Source: JBMNNU01 sp050942695 (lineage in GTDB: Bacteria; Chloroflexota; UBA6077). From it: a stretch of 17,231 nucleotides of DNA. The position numbers and the translations under genes are program-made. The notes under the pieces are model-generated. The model searched no databases. It was not told the DNA's origin and worked only from the letters and a program-made list of their open reading frames with translations. Location of the stretch: assembly GCA_050942695.1 (NCBI GenBank), contig JBMNNU010000034.1, forward strand, positions 1 through 17,231. Direction: 5' to 3'. Positions 6,241-14,439 of this stretch are shown piece after piece; within the stretch, counting starts at the first letter, position 1, and every line of letters begins with the position of its first letter.

Positions 6241-7368
6241 CTACACCTCCCGTTGTTGGAGTGGGGTCAATTGCGGCACTACCAGTTGAGGCTGCCGGTT
6301 ATCGCGTGTTATCTCATTGAGGGCCAACTGGCCCGCCTCGACCATGTTCAGGTAGGAAAGGAGATAAGAGATAGTGGACTCCGCGCCCTGGTTCCTGTTC
6401 AGCCCGAAGGGCGTCAGCCCATCGCAGCATCCACCAGTGTGATCGCAGTACATGGGAACGCCCAATGCGTTGCGCCCGTGGTACCAGGCGAAGGCCAGAT
6501 GCGCCTCGGATAGATATTTCCTGTCGTTCAAAAGCTGATACGCAACCAAGCATACATCCACCAGCGCGTTGGCATCCACCGGCTGCTGATCGTATTTAGC
6601 GCGAGGCCCCTCCCGGGGATACCAGCCATTCTGGCCTACCAGGGAGATATACTCAGCACTATCCTGATGAGCTACTCGAAGAAGAAAGTCAAGTGAAGTT
6701 CTAGCCACATCTAGGTAGCGTGGATTCCGAGTAGTTAAGTAGGCTAGAAAGAGGGCGTGAGGCATTCTGCCGTTGCTGTAGGTAAGAACATCTTCAAACC
6801 AACACCACTCTTGTGATGCATTGCCGTCAAAGGCAGCAACAAGGGCATCAGCGTGCTTAGCAACTATACCCCTGGCCTCTGCATCTCCAGGTTCCGTTTG
6901 CAGATAGTAGTACAATCCAAGAATAGCAAAAGCCCTCGACCTGATATGCTCCAAATATCCCAGCCAGCGATAGCTGCGCAATAACATGGTACGAGCGGTC
7001 ATCTGGAGGTCTTCCTCTACCGCTGCCAGGGTTGCGTAGCCCAACGCCCAGATCACTCTGCCGTTAGAATCGTCAGACCCCACATCGTCTTCCCACCTAC
7101 GGTCGTATCCCATGAAGTTATGAAACCTGCCGTTCTCCAACTGAGCGTAGTTGATAAAGCGTAGATAGGTAGTCGCGAGATCCAAGCTTTCCCATTTCCC
7201 AGTGAGATTGAAGTGTTTTAGCGCAACGATGATAGCCCTGGCCTGATCGTCTATGGAGTACCCGTAATGAGTGTTAGGAAGCGCGTAGAGGGCATGTTGG
7301 ATAACGCCGGTGTCGTCGGTCAACCGCTTCAACCGGTCCATCCGGAAACCGGGAATCTCATCAAGCAC
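6241..7368 (-). CDS. Alpha/alpha-toroid (six-hairpin glycosidase-like) protein paired with a GT4 glycosyltransferase
   Basis: A 375-residue soluble protein without signal peptide, rich in Trp, Tyr and repeating helical hairpins, the pattern of an (alpha/alpha)6 toroid as in glycosidases, phosphorylases and epimerases. Conserved-looking patches are Y-G-Y-S-I-D-D-Q-A-R-A (35-45), E-D-D-V-G-S-D-D-S-N-G-R-V-I-W-A-L-G (93-110), C-W-F-E-D-V-L-T-Y-S-N (189-199), Q-P-V-D-A-N-A-L-V-D (262-271) and N-Q-G-A-E-S-T-I-S-Y-L (336-346). As I recall it, such domains occur next to or fused with GT4 enzymes, and that is the context here: the GT4 gene is directly upstream, 102 bp away. Catalysis is not proven; it may be a glycan hydrolase, phosphorylase or acceptor-binding partner. 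GTG 7368 has a strong AAAGGAGGT site. Confidence 0.72.
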   Translation of the reverse strand: MLDEIPGFRMDRLKRLTDDTGVIQHALYALPNTHYGYSIDDQARAIIVALKHFNLTGKWESLDLATTYLRFINYAQLENGRFHNFMGYDRRWEDDVGSDDSNGRVIWALGYATLAAVEEDLQMTARTMLLRSYRWLGYLEHIRSRAFAILGLYYYLQTEPGDAEARGIVAKHADALVAAFDGNASQEWCWFEDVLTYSNGRMPHALFLAYLTTRNPRYLDVARTSLDFLLRVAHQDSAEYISLVGQNGWYPREGPRAKYDQQPVDANALVDVCLVAYQLLNDRKYLSEAHLAFAWYHGRNALGVPMYCDHTGGCCDGLTPFGLNRNQGAESTISYLLSYLNMVEAGQLALNEITRDNRQPQLVVPQLTPLQQREV

Positions 7369-7401
7369 TAGTCGGCTACCTCCTTTGCTGATATCAATAG
7401 C

Positions 7402-7465
7402 GACAGGGAGAGTGGGAGAGGGGGCTCGGCATCTCCCCTTCTCCCAGTCCCCCAGTTTTCCTGTC
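7402..7465 (-). other. G/C-rich hairpin between the GT4 and toroid genes
   Basis: GGGAGA (7414-7419) pairs with TCTCCC (7440-7445) and GGGG (7420-7423) with CCCC (7435-7438), with one bulged T and an 11-nt loop. Outer arms GACAGG (7402-7407) and CCTGTC (7460-7465) pair as well, across unequal internal stretches. It starts 5 bp beyond the GT4 stop and has no T-run, so it probably does not fully terminate. It may lower expression of the toroid gene or protect the upstream mRNA. It could also be one copy of a dispersed palindromic repeat. Confidence 0.5.
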
Positions 7466-7470
7466 TCAGA

Positions 7471-8700
7471 TTAGACGGCGGTTGCACGCCCATCGACCCG
7501 ATCGACAATCCCCATCGGGCGACCCAACATGTTCATAAACAGCCGCACGTATTCCTTCGCCACGTTGTGCCAGGTCATATTTCTCCCGTAGGCATAGGCG
7601 GCCATGGCTACCTCGGCGCGGCGGTAAGGATCGCCGATCAGGAGATCCAACGACTCAGCGATGGCATCGGAGTCCCGAAACGGCACCAGCATCCCTCTCC
7701 CATCCTCTAGTAGCTCCTGCGCATATATAAACGGCGTAGATACTATCGCCCTCCCTGCGCCTACGGCGTACGCAAGTGTTCCGCTGGCGATCTGGTTGGG
7801 GTTCAGGTAGGGCACGAGATACACATTGGTAGCCATCAGATAACTGACTATCTCGTTCAGGGAGAGATAGCGGTTATTGAACTTGACATGCTTTTGAAGA
7901 CCAAGTTCGGCCACCAATTGATGTAGATAGTTACGGTAATTCTCACCTTCGTGCTTCCTTACGCCAGGATGGGTTTGTCCCAGCACGAGATACAATATGT
8001 TTGGGTACTTTTTCACCACCTTTGGTAGCGCTTTGATCGCATACTCGATCCCTTTACCTGGGTTGATCAGGCCAAAGGTGGAGATAGTGAATCTGCCCTG
8101 CAAACCGAGAATCGACTTGAAGCCAACCGAGGGCAGCTTCCGGACGTTAGGCACCCCATGGGGGATATAGTGCACGGATGCCCCTGACACATCGTAATCT
8201 TCCGCCAGGATGTCTTTCGCTTTTTTTGCCAGTACCACTGTAGCATCGGCCCTACCGATGAGAGCTCGAGTGGCATCTCGTAAATGGTCGTTGGGCTGGG
8301 GTAATACAGTGTGCAGGGTGATGACGAGCGGCCTTCTCAACTCGTCTAGAAAGGTGAAGATGTTCTCCCCGTGGAGCCCTCCATACAGCCCGTACTCGTG
8401 TTGGATGCATACCAGATCAATTTTGGAACGATTGAGATAGGTAGCCGCCTCCTGGTAGCTTTCTAACTCGTCCACAGTTACCGCGAATCTGACCTCAGGC
8501 CCATAACGATATGTACCCTGGCTCTCGTTCAGCGCCACGATCTTTCCTGGATTGCCTGGGAAAACGAGGTCGATGGCCTCCACGAGATCCTTAGTAAATG
8601 TGGCGATTCCGCACTCTCGAGGAGGATAGCTGGCCATATAGGCGATTCGGGGCTTTGAGGATCCAATTACCGGCGCATCGAACACCAGCAGTTCCGCCAT
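7471..8700 (-). CDS. Glycosyltransferase family 4 protein
   Basis: A 409-residue cytoplasmic GT-B fold glycosyltransferase with two Rossmann halves. The acceptor half contains Y-P-P-R-E-C-G-I-A-T-F-T (residues 25-36) and Q-H-E-Y-G-L-Y-G-G (100-108). The donor half begins with I-P-H-G-V (169-173) and F-G-L-I-N-P-G-K-G-I-E-Y (199-210), and ends with P-N-Q-I-A-S-G-T-L-A-Y-A-V-G-A-G-R-A (301-318), where most GT4 enzymes have the E-x7-E-type donor site region. It likely transfers a sugar from a nucleotide donor; donor and acceptor are unknown, with mannose transfer being only a guess. ATG 8700 has GGAGGG six bases upstream; the 13-codon in-frame extension lacks support. It shares the strand with the toroid gene and probably works with it. 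It lies between ftsY and ffh, an unusual place. Confidence 0.87.
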   Translation of the reverse strand: MAELLVFDAPVIGSSKPRIAYMASYPPRECGIATFTKDLVEAIDLVFPGNPGKIVALNESQGTYRYGPEVRFAVTVDELESYQEAATYLNRSKIDLVCIQHEYGLYGGLHGENIFTFLDELRRPLVITLHTVLPQPNDHLRDATRALIGRADATVVLAKKAKDILAEDYDVSGASVHYIPHGVPNVRKLPSVGFKSILGLQGRFTISTFGLINPGKGIEYAIKALPKVVKKYPNILYLVLGQTHPGVRKHEGENYRNYLHQLVAELGLQKHVKFNNRYLSLNEIVSYLMATNVYLVPYLNPNQIASGTLAYAVGAGRAIVSTPFIYAQELLEDGRGMLVPFRDSDAIAESLDLLIGDPYRRAEVAMAAYAYGRNMTWHNVAKEYVRLFMNMLGRPMGIVDRVDGRATAV

Positions 8701-8810
8701 AGAATCCCTCCAATGCGAGTTACTGCCGGCTCTCGGCACACCTATCCCAGTTGTGACCTAGAAATAACCGCGTTAATTCGGTCGGAAACCGGAAACAGGT
8801 AGGCCAAGGC

Positions 8811-8869
8811 GGGACATTTCTGAAGAAATCGAGAATAGGCCGCAAACAGCCCGAGTTCAGAAACGTCCC
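8811..8869 (-). repeat. 14-bp inverted repeat in the ftsY-GT4 spacer
   Basis: The arms are GGGACATTTCTGAA (8811-8824) and TTCAGAAACGTCCC (8856-8869), with 31 bp between. They match at 13 of 14 positions. In minus-strand RNA, the transcribed direction here, the one mismatch becomes a G-U pair, while in plus-strand RNA it is A-C. There is no T-run, so this is not an intrinsic terminator. The rest of the 239-bp spacer (8701-8939) shows no gene. It could be an RNA structure or the trace of a small mobile element. Confidence 0.7.
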
Positions 8870-8939
8870 TCGTTTTCAATGCACGAATCGCGCCTCGCTA
8901 CCCTCCTTAGCTGTACTTTCCGGGAATAAATGGGGGGGA

Positions 8940-9863
8940 TTATTCACCTTTTTGGTTGAGGAGCGCCTCTACAAATTGATCGGCGTTGAACTCGGCGATG
9001 TCGTCAAGCTTCTCTCCGGTCCCTACATAGTAAATTGGGAGACCCAGTTGATCGGCGATAGCGAAGATAACCCCGCCCTTTGCAGTACCATCCAACTTAG
9101 CCACGACGAGGCCGTCGATCTCAACAGCTTCCTGAAACTGCTTCGCCTGAGACAGGGCGTTTTGCCCCGTAGTGGCGTCGAGAACGAGTAGCGTTGCGAT
9201 GTGATCTGGTCCCTGTTTTTCCACCACCCGCTTTATCTTTTTCATCTCCTCCATCAGGTTGACCTTGGTGTGCAGCCGACCCGCAGTATCGATCACTACG
9301 AGGTTGGATCCCCTCGACTTGGCAGCGCTCAACGCATCAAAGACCACTGATCCTGGGTCTGCCCCAGGTTGGTGGCTTATTACCGGCAAACCGATCCTTT
9401 CGCCCCATATCTTCAATTGATCTATCGCAGCAGCCCTGAAGGTATCGGCCGCGGCCAGCATCACCTTCCTCCCCTGAGCGCTCCAGTATCGCCCCAGTTT
9501 CGCGATAGTTGTGGTTTTCCCAACCCCGTTTACACCCACCACCATCACGACCGCCAAGCCTTTGTCCGGCAACAACTCATCGCCCTGCCCTTTGTTTACC
9601 ATCTTCCGAAGCTCATCCTTGAGCGCCGCATAGAGGGTATCCGTATCCCTGATGTTCTCCTTCTTGACCCTTGCGCGCAGCGTCTGGAGCAGCTTGTCTG
9701 TAGTCTCCACCCCGACGTCGGCCTGGATGAGCAGTTCTTCCAGGTCATCCCAGAGATCCTCGTCGATTTTTCCGCGTTGGAAGACGCCCGCGATCTTCCC
9801 AAAGAACGTAGCGCGCGTGCGGCGCAGGCTGCTGTCTATCTTTCTGAACCGATCGAATATCAT
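8940..9863 (-). CDS. ftsY: Signal recognition particle receptor FtsY
   Basis: A 307-residue SRP-receptor GTPase that docks Ffh-ribosome complexes at the inner membrane. The NG core is complete: N domain about 10-95, then G-V-N-G-V-G-K-T-T-T (110-119), D-T-F-R-A-A-A (140-146), D-T-A-G-R-L-H (192-198) and K-L-D-G-T-A-K-G-G (256-264). The G4 motif reads A-K-L-D in place of the usual T-K-L-D. There is no long acidic A domain, so membrane binding must use the short N-terminal helix (M-I-F-D-R-F-R-K-I). ATG 9863 has AGGAG directly upstream and starts near the family's short-form N-terminus. GTG 9914 is also in frame and would add 17 residues with a start 2 bp from the smc stop. It follows smc in the same operon. 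Confidence 0.96.
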   Translation of the reverse strand: MIFDRFRKIDSSLRRTRATFFGKIAGVFQRGKIDEDLWDDLEELLIQADVGVETTDKLLQTLRARVKKENIRDTDTLYAALKDELRKMVNKGQGDELLPDKGLAVVMVVGVNGVGKTTTIAKLGRYWSAQGRKVMLAAADTFRAAAIDQLKIWGERIGLPVISHQPGADPGSVVFDALSAAKSRGSNLVVIDTAGRLHTKVNLMEEMKKIKRVVEKQGPDHIATLLVLDATTGQNALSQAKQFQEAVEIDGLVVAKLDGTAKGGVIFAIADQLGLPIYYVGTGEKLDDIAEFNADQFVEALLNQKGE

Positions 9864-9916
9864 TCCATTCTCCTGATAGCCCGGTAGGGCAAATTGCTCA
9901 AGGGGACTGATCACAA

Positions 9917-12900
9917 TCAGAGCCGTTCGGCAGTTTCCTTGCCAGCCAGCTTCAGGGACATCACCCTGGAGGTAGAGTCCGAGTTCATCGATACGCCGTA
10001 GAGCGCGCTCGCTATCTCCATGCTGGCCCTATTATGAGTGATTATCAAGAACTGGGTGCTGGAGGTTAGGTCTCCGACTAGGGCGCAGAACCGCCTGACG
10101 TTGGATTCATCCAGCGCAGCGTCAACCTCGTCCAGCATGCAGAAGGGGCTAGGGTTGACCCGCATCAAGGCAAATAGTAGGGCTATAGCTGTTAGAGCCC
10201 TCTCCCCACCCGAAAGCCCCAGCAAACTCCCGCTCTTCTTGCCGGGTAGATTAACTAGGATCTCAACACCACCCTGCAGCGGCTGGTCCGGTTGGGTCAG
10301 TACCAATCGCGCGCTGCCCCCGTTGAAGAGGGTGGAAAAACAGTGGGCAAACTCGGTGTTGACGCGATCGAAGCTCTCCCTGAACCTCTGCTCCATGATC
10401 TCTTTCAACTCTTCGATCGCCTTCTGGAGCGTGCGCTCCGCTCGCCTCAAGTCATCCAACTGCGCAGCAAGGAAGGAGTAACGCTCCGACAACTGGCGAT
10501 ACTCTTCCGGGGCATCGGCATTAATCGCCCCGATGGACTGGACCTCTTTCCTCAGGCTTTCTACCTTCTGAGAAACCGATTCCAGGGTGTCTGGGAAGCT
10601 ATCTAGTGGTGCATCCACGAGGATATCCCTCAGCTTCTCGACAGCCCCGTACGCGCACTCCACCATTGCGGAAGGGGTATCCGTCTCGACCTCCTCCACC
10701 TGGAATCCCGACTCACGAGCCGCCTCTTTTACCAGGGATGCTAGCTCCACCGCCACTCGCTGAGTCTTAGACCGGATGTTAGATAAATCCTCTCGCGCAA
10801 CCTCCAGAGCCTTAGTTCGCTCCGCTAGCTCCGTTTCAGCGGAAGCCAACTCGCCTCTCAGCCGGGTCACCAAGGACGACCGCTCAGCCACAACCTTTTC
10901 GGCATCGTCGAGATCCTTAAGCAAAGATGCCGGAAGGGACACTTTGGGCTCCTTGGCCATCTGAGCCAACAGGTTGGAAAGCTGGGATACCCTCTCCTCC
11001 TGGCGCCTCACACTGCCATCAGCCCGCTGGAGCCCTTCTGAAACCGCGGCTATTCTAGCATCCATCTCTCGCAGTTGATTCTGCGCAGTTGAGGCTTCGG
11101 ACTGCAGCTTCGACATATTGCCCGCTATCTCCGCCACCTCAGCACGCTGAGCAGCCAGATCATCCTGCAACTGCTCGGCCCTTCCATCAGACTCCAACTC
11201 CTTTGTGGTGAGCGCAGATAGTTCGTCTTCCGCTTTGGTAAGCCGGTTTTGTGCTTGGGCGGCGTCGCGCTCAGCCGTGGCGATTCGCGAACGATGCCAC
11301 TCGACGGAGGCTTCAACCTTACCCAGTCGTGAAGCTATTTCCGCATGAGCGGACGTCCGCTTCCCGATCTCACCCTGCAGACGCGACATGGTAGCGGCAT
11401 CGGAGCGGATCTGCCCCGACAGTTGCGAGTGTGTGGTTTCCAGCGCCGCTACCGCCTCCCTGGCTTTTTGCAGGCGATCTCTAGCTTCGTTAGCTTTTTG
11501 AGAAAGAGATTGAAGTTCATTTTCCCTAGCTAGAAGGCTAGTATCCTTCCCACCGGTAGGGGTGCTCACCATGTCGCCACGAGCTCTCAACACCCGGCCA
11601 TCCAGTGTTACAACCTGAAAAGGCCATTGCGCCCCACAATGTCGAAGGGTGCGTCGATACAGTTCCAAGGCTCCGTCCAGGTCGCCAACCACCAGAGTGA
11701 AGCCAAGGTATCGGGCGGATAGCTCCTGTGCTTCCTCCGGGCAAGCTACCAGCTCTGAAGCCAGCCCCCGAAAGTCGACTCCCTCCAGCAGCCCTTCCAA
11801 ACCGGAGCGGAAATCTCTAACCAGATCCCGGAAGCTCACCCCCTCCTCGAGCTTAAGCGGGGTAACCGTCGCCGCAGCTTTGCGATTCGAAAGCAGCTCA
11901 AGGGCCTCGATCCCATTTTCTGGGCTCTCGAAAACCACGTAACCCTGGGCTTCGGACAGCGCCGCTGCTACCGCCGGGACGTATTCTTCGGGGACCTTGA
12001 CCATGGAGGAGAGGGTCCCGCGTATCCCGCCAAGCCCTCCCTGGAGAACGATCCTGGCTCCCTCGGCCAAGCCGCGGTGCTGCTCTTTTAATGACTGAAG
12101 GATGGCCAGCCGATTCTGGAGATCCTTGTCCTCCTCCCAAGCTTTTCGCTCGGCGCGGCGTGCGACCTCGAGTTCGCGGCTGAGAGCAGCCAGTTTCGCC
12201 TGGGCTTCTTTGTAACCGGCTTCGACCCCACCCAGCTCCGCACGGAGCGCGTCGATGCCTTCCTGAGCCGAGGTTAGCTCCCTCTCCAACTGCTCGAGCT
12301 GACCGGTAGCTTTGGAGACCGCCGCTAGGCTCTCCTTTCGAAGCTGCTCAGCTCTGAACAGCTCCCTGGCCAGGGCGTTCCGTCGCTCCTGTAGCTCCGA
12401 TCTTCGCGATTTCAACCCCTGCCTCTCGCTGGCTATCCGATCGAACTGAGCTTGGAGCAACCGTTGTTCCGAGGTCGCTCGTTGCCATTCTTTTTCTACG
12501 GGCGATAGCTCTGCTCTCAATCGGGCGAGCCTCGCGGCAACTTCGGACCTAGAATTCTCTAGTTTCTCAATCTGCGCTCGCAGCTCCCCACGTTCCTTTT
12601 GAACTCGTGCCAGCTCTTCCTCGCCCTCTTTCAACTGCCGCTTGTAGGCTGCCTCACGCTCCCGCAGCAGCGCTGCCTCACGCTCGGCAGTCGCTCGAGC
12701 CAGCTTGAGCCCGTTCAAATGCTCTCTAGCAGCCTCCAGGGCTGTTTCTTCCTCTCGCAGCCGCCCCCGCAACTCGGCCACCCGATGGTATGAGGACTCC
12801 TGAGCTTGCGCGGCGCCAATAGACGCCTCCGACTTCACCTTCTCCCTTTCCATCTCCTCCAAAGCCCGCTCCCGAGCCGCACGTATCTGGAGTAGGTATC

Positions 12901-13585
12901 GCCAGCCCGTCATCTCCTTCAGCTTTCTGGCCACCTGCTCGTACCGCTGCGCACGGTGCGCCTGCTGCCTGAGTCGATTTATCTGAGGGGTGATCTCGCT
13001 GCGAATGTCCTCTACCCTCTGGATGTTTCCTTCCATCTCCCTCAGCTTGTCCAGGCTCTCTTTCAGCTTCATCTGGTATCGACTGATATCTGAAGCCGCC
13101 TCGATCAGCATCCTCCGATCCTCGGGGCGCTGCAGCAGCACCTCGTCCACTGCCCCCTGCCCGACCATGGCGTAGCTGTCCGGCCCTAGCCGCGCGTGGG
13201 TTAGCAGCTCCACAATGTCTCGCAGGCGAGCCCTGGCTTTGTTGATGAGATACTCCCCATCCCCCGATCTGTACTGCCGCCGGGTAATGGACACCTCAGT
13301 GAAGGATAGGGGCAAATCCCCGTCGCTGTTATCGAAGACCAAAGTTACCTCGGCCATACCTACCGCCGGCCGGCGCGCGTTGCCGGCGAATATAACCTCA
13401 TCGCTCTTCCGGCTACGGATTGCGCGAAGACTTTGCTCACCCAGCGCCCACCGCACAGCATCGGCTACATTACTCTTGCCGCTGCCATTGGGTCCGACTA
13501 TTCCGGTGATCCCTCGCTCCAGCTCCAATATGGTCTTGGTTGCAAAGCTCTTAAAACCGAGCAGCTCAATACGCTTCAGATACAA
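9917..13585 (-). CDS. smc: Chromosome segregation protein SMC
   Basis: A 1222-residue full-length SMC ATPase, which organises and segregates the chromosome with ScpA and ScpB (not in this window). The N-terminus M-Y-L-K-R-I-E-L-L-G-F-K-S-F is typical. Walker A is G-P-N-G-S-G-K-S (31-38) and the Q-G-A-V-D-E-V-L region follows. Two long Arg/Glu/Leu-rich coiled coils (about 170-500 and 680-1020) flank a hinge near 510-670 that begins at G-G-L-G-G-I-R-G-T-L. The ABC signature L-S-G-G-E-R-A is at 1124-1130 and Walker B M-L-D-E-V-D-A-A-L-D at 1150-1159. The start is TTG 13585, with GGAGAG nine bases before it and no ATG nearby. rnc lies 155 bp upstream and ftsY follows closely, the conserved rnc-smc-ftsY order. 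Confidence 0.97.
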   Translation of the reverse strand: MYLKRIELLGFKSFATKTILELERGITGIVGPNGSGKSNVADAVRWALGEQSLRAIRSRKSDEVIFAGNARRPAVGMAEVTLVFDNSDGDLPLSFTEVSITRRQYRSGDGEYLINKARARLRDIVELLTHARLGPDSYAMVGQGAVDEVLLQRPEDRRMLIEAASDISRYQMKLKESLDKLREMEGNIQRVEDIRSEITPQINRLRQQAHRAQRYEQVARKLKEMTGWRYLLQIRAARERALEEMEREKVKSEASIGAAQAQESSYHRVAELRGRLREEETALEAAREHLNGLKLARATAEREAALLREREAAYKRQLKEGEEELARVQKERGELRAQIEKLENSRSEVAARLARLRAELSPVEKEWQRATSEQRLLQAQFDRIASERQGLKSRRSELQERRNALARELFRAEQLRKESLAAVSKATGQLEQLERELTSAQEGIDALRAELGGVEAGYKEAQAKLAALSRELEVARRAERKAWEEDKDLQNRLAILQSLKEQHRGLAEGARIVLQGGLGGIRGTLSSMVKVPEEYVPAVAAALSEAQGYVVFESPENGIEALELLSNRKAAATVTPLKLEEGVSFRDLVRDFRSGLEGLLEGVDFRGLASELVACPEEAQELSARYLGFTLVVGDLDGALELYRRTLRHCGAQWPFQVVTLDGRVLRARGDMVSTPTGGKDTSLLARENELQSLSQKANEARDRLQKAREAVAALETTHSQLSGQIRSDAATMSRLQGEIGKRTSAHAEIASRLGKVEASVEWHRSRIATAERDAAQAQNRLTKAEDELSALTTKELESDGRAEQLQDDLAAQRAEVAEIAGNMSKLQSEASTAQNQLREMDARIAAVSEGLQRADGSVRRQEERVSQLSNLLAQMAKEPKVSLPASLLKDLDDAEKVVAERSSLVTRLRGELASAETELAERTKALEVAREDLSNIRSKTQRVAVELASLVKEAARESGFQVEEVETDTPSAMVECAYGAVEKLRDILVDAPLDSFPDTLESVSQKVESLRKEVQSIGAINADAPEEYRQLSERYSFLAAQLDDLRRAERTLQKAIEELKEIMEQRFRESFDRVNTEFAHCFSTLFNGGSARLVLTQPDQPLQGGVEILVNLPGKKSGSLLGLSGGERALTAIALLFALMRVNPSPFCMLDEVDAALDESNVRRFCALVGDLTSSTQFLIITHNRASMEIASALYGVSMNSDSTSRVMSLKLAGKETAERL

Positions 13586-13621
13586 TAAAGATACTCTCCA
13601 ATTAAGGCGTAATCGATAATC

Positions 13622-13643
13622 CTCTCTCCCAAGAGGGGGAGGG
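13622..13643 (+). other. Small pyrimidine/purine hairpin in the rnc-smc spacer
   Basis: CTCTCTCCC (13622-13630) can pair with GGGGGAGGG (13635-13643) around an AAGA loop, with two G-U pairs when read on the plus strand. It lies 37 bp upstream of the smc start in the 155-bp spacer and resembles in composition the GGGAGAGGGG hairpin at 7402-7465. The pairing is weaker in minus-strand RNA, which is the transcribed direction. The remaining spacer shows no clear promoter. Confidence 0.35.
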
Positions 13644-13740
13644 ACGCAGCATGGTTAATGGTTAGATGTACTTAATGGGATGAGCGGGGCCTTCAAAAGC
13701 CCACGAATACCGGCTCGAGGATAGCTGCTTAGGGTTATGT

Positions 13741-14427
13741 CTACAAATCCATACTCTCTAGCGCTGTCGCGGCCGCAGCCTGCTCGGCGGTTTGCTTGTT
13801 GTGCCCGGTACCACGACCGAGCACTTTCTCATCAACCAGCACTTCAACAGTGTAAAGTGGTTTATGAGGAGGCCCCGAAACGTCCACCACGCGGTATACA
13901 GGCGTTGCCTGCATCTGTGCCTGGCAGAGATGCTGGAGTCTTGATTTGGCATCCACTGCCACCTGGCGCTGGATTACAGATTCGATCGCTTTGGGAAGGA
14001 ACAGCTCCAGGGTCCGCCGCGCGCCCTCGTACCCATGCTGGAGATATATAGCAGCCATCAATGCCTCGAAGGTTGCTGCTAGCAACCCCTCCCGCTCCCT
14101 TCCGCCGTGGGACTCCTCTCCCTTCCCCAACAGCAGCAGCTCTCCAAGCTTGATCTGTTGCGCCCATTCCGCCAACGATCCAGCCCGAACCACTGCTGCT
14201 CTAAGGCTCGTTAGCTGGCCCTCCGGAAGGTCGGGGAATCGATGGTAGAGGTAATCGGCTACCAGCGCTCCGATGACGGCATCGCCCAGGAATTCAAGCC
14301 GTTCGTTGGATGCCGGCGCCGCTCCCGGGTTCTCGTTGAGGTAGGAAGAATGTACCAGCGCTTGCCGGGTCAAATCTTCATCGTATAACGTTAGGTTTAA
14401 TTTTCGTTCGAGTTCTTCAAATCCCAT
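13741..14427 (-). CDS. rnc: Ribonuclease III, with one active-site acid replaced
   Basis: A 228-residue double-strand-specific endoribonuclease that processes rRNA precursors and other structured RNAs. The nuclease domain covers residues 1 to about 150, with N-E-R-L-E-F-L-G-D-A (41-50) holding three of the usual acids (E42, E45, D49). A double-stranded-RNA-binding domain covers about 158-228 (K-S-R-L-Q-H-L ... K-Q-T-A-E-Q-A-A-A-A-T-A-L). The second catalytic motif reads L-L-A-A-T-F-E-A-L (115-123): E121 matches E. coli Glu117, but A118 stands where E. coli has Asp114, a magnesium ligand. ATG 14427 fits the family start; the AGGA ten bases upstream is supplied by the last repeat unit of the heptamer array. 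It lies between tldE and smc. Confidence 0.93.
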   Translation of the reverse strand: MGFEELERKLNLTLYDEDLTRQALVHSSYLNENPGAAPASNERLEFLGDAVIGALVADYLYHRFPDLPEGQLTSLRAAVVRAGSLAEWAQQIKLGELLLLGKGEESHGGREREGLLAATFEALMAAIYLQHGYEGARRTLELFLPKAIESVIQRQVAVDAKSRLQHLCQAQMQATPVYRVVDVSGPPHKPLYTVEVLVDEKVLGRGTGHNKQTAEQAAAATALESMDL

Positions 14428-14439
14428 CGGTATTATGTC

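Noticed and set aside
8811..8869. Intrinsic terminator of ftsY
   Set aside because: The stem is long but not followed by a T-run on the minus strand, and it lies about 70 bp beyond the ftsY stop with a large loop.
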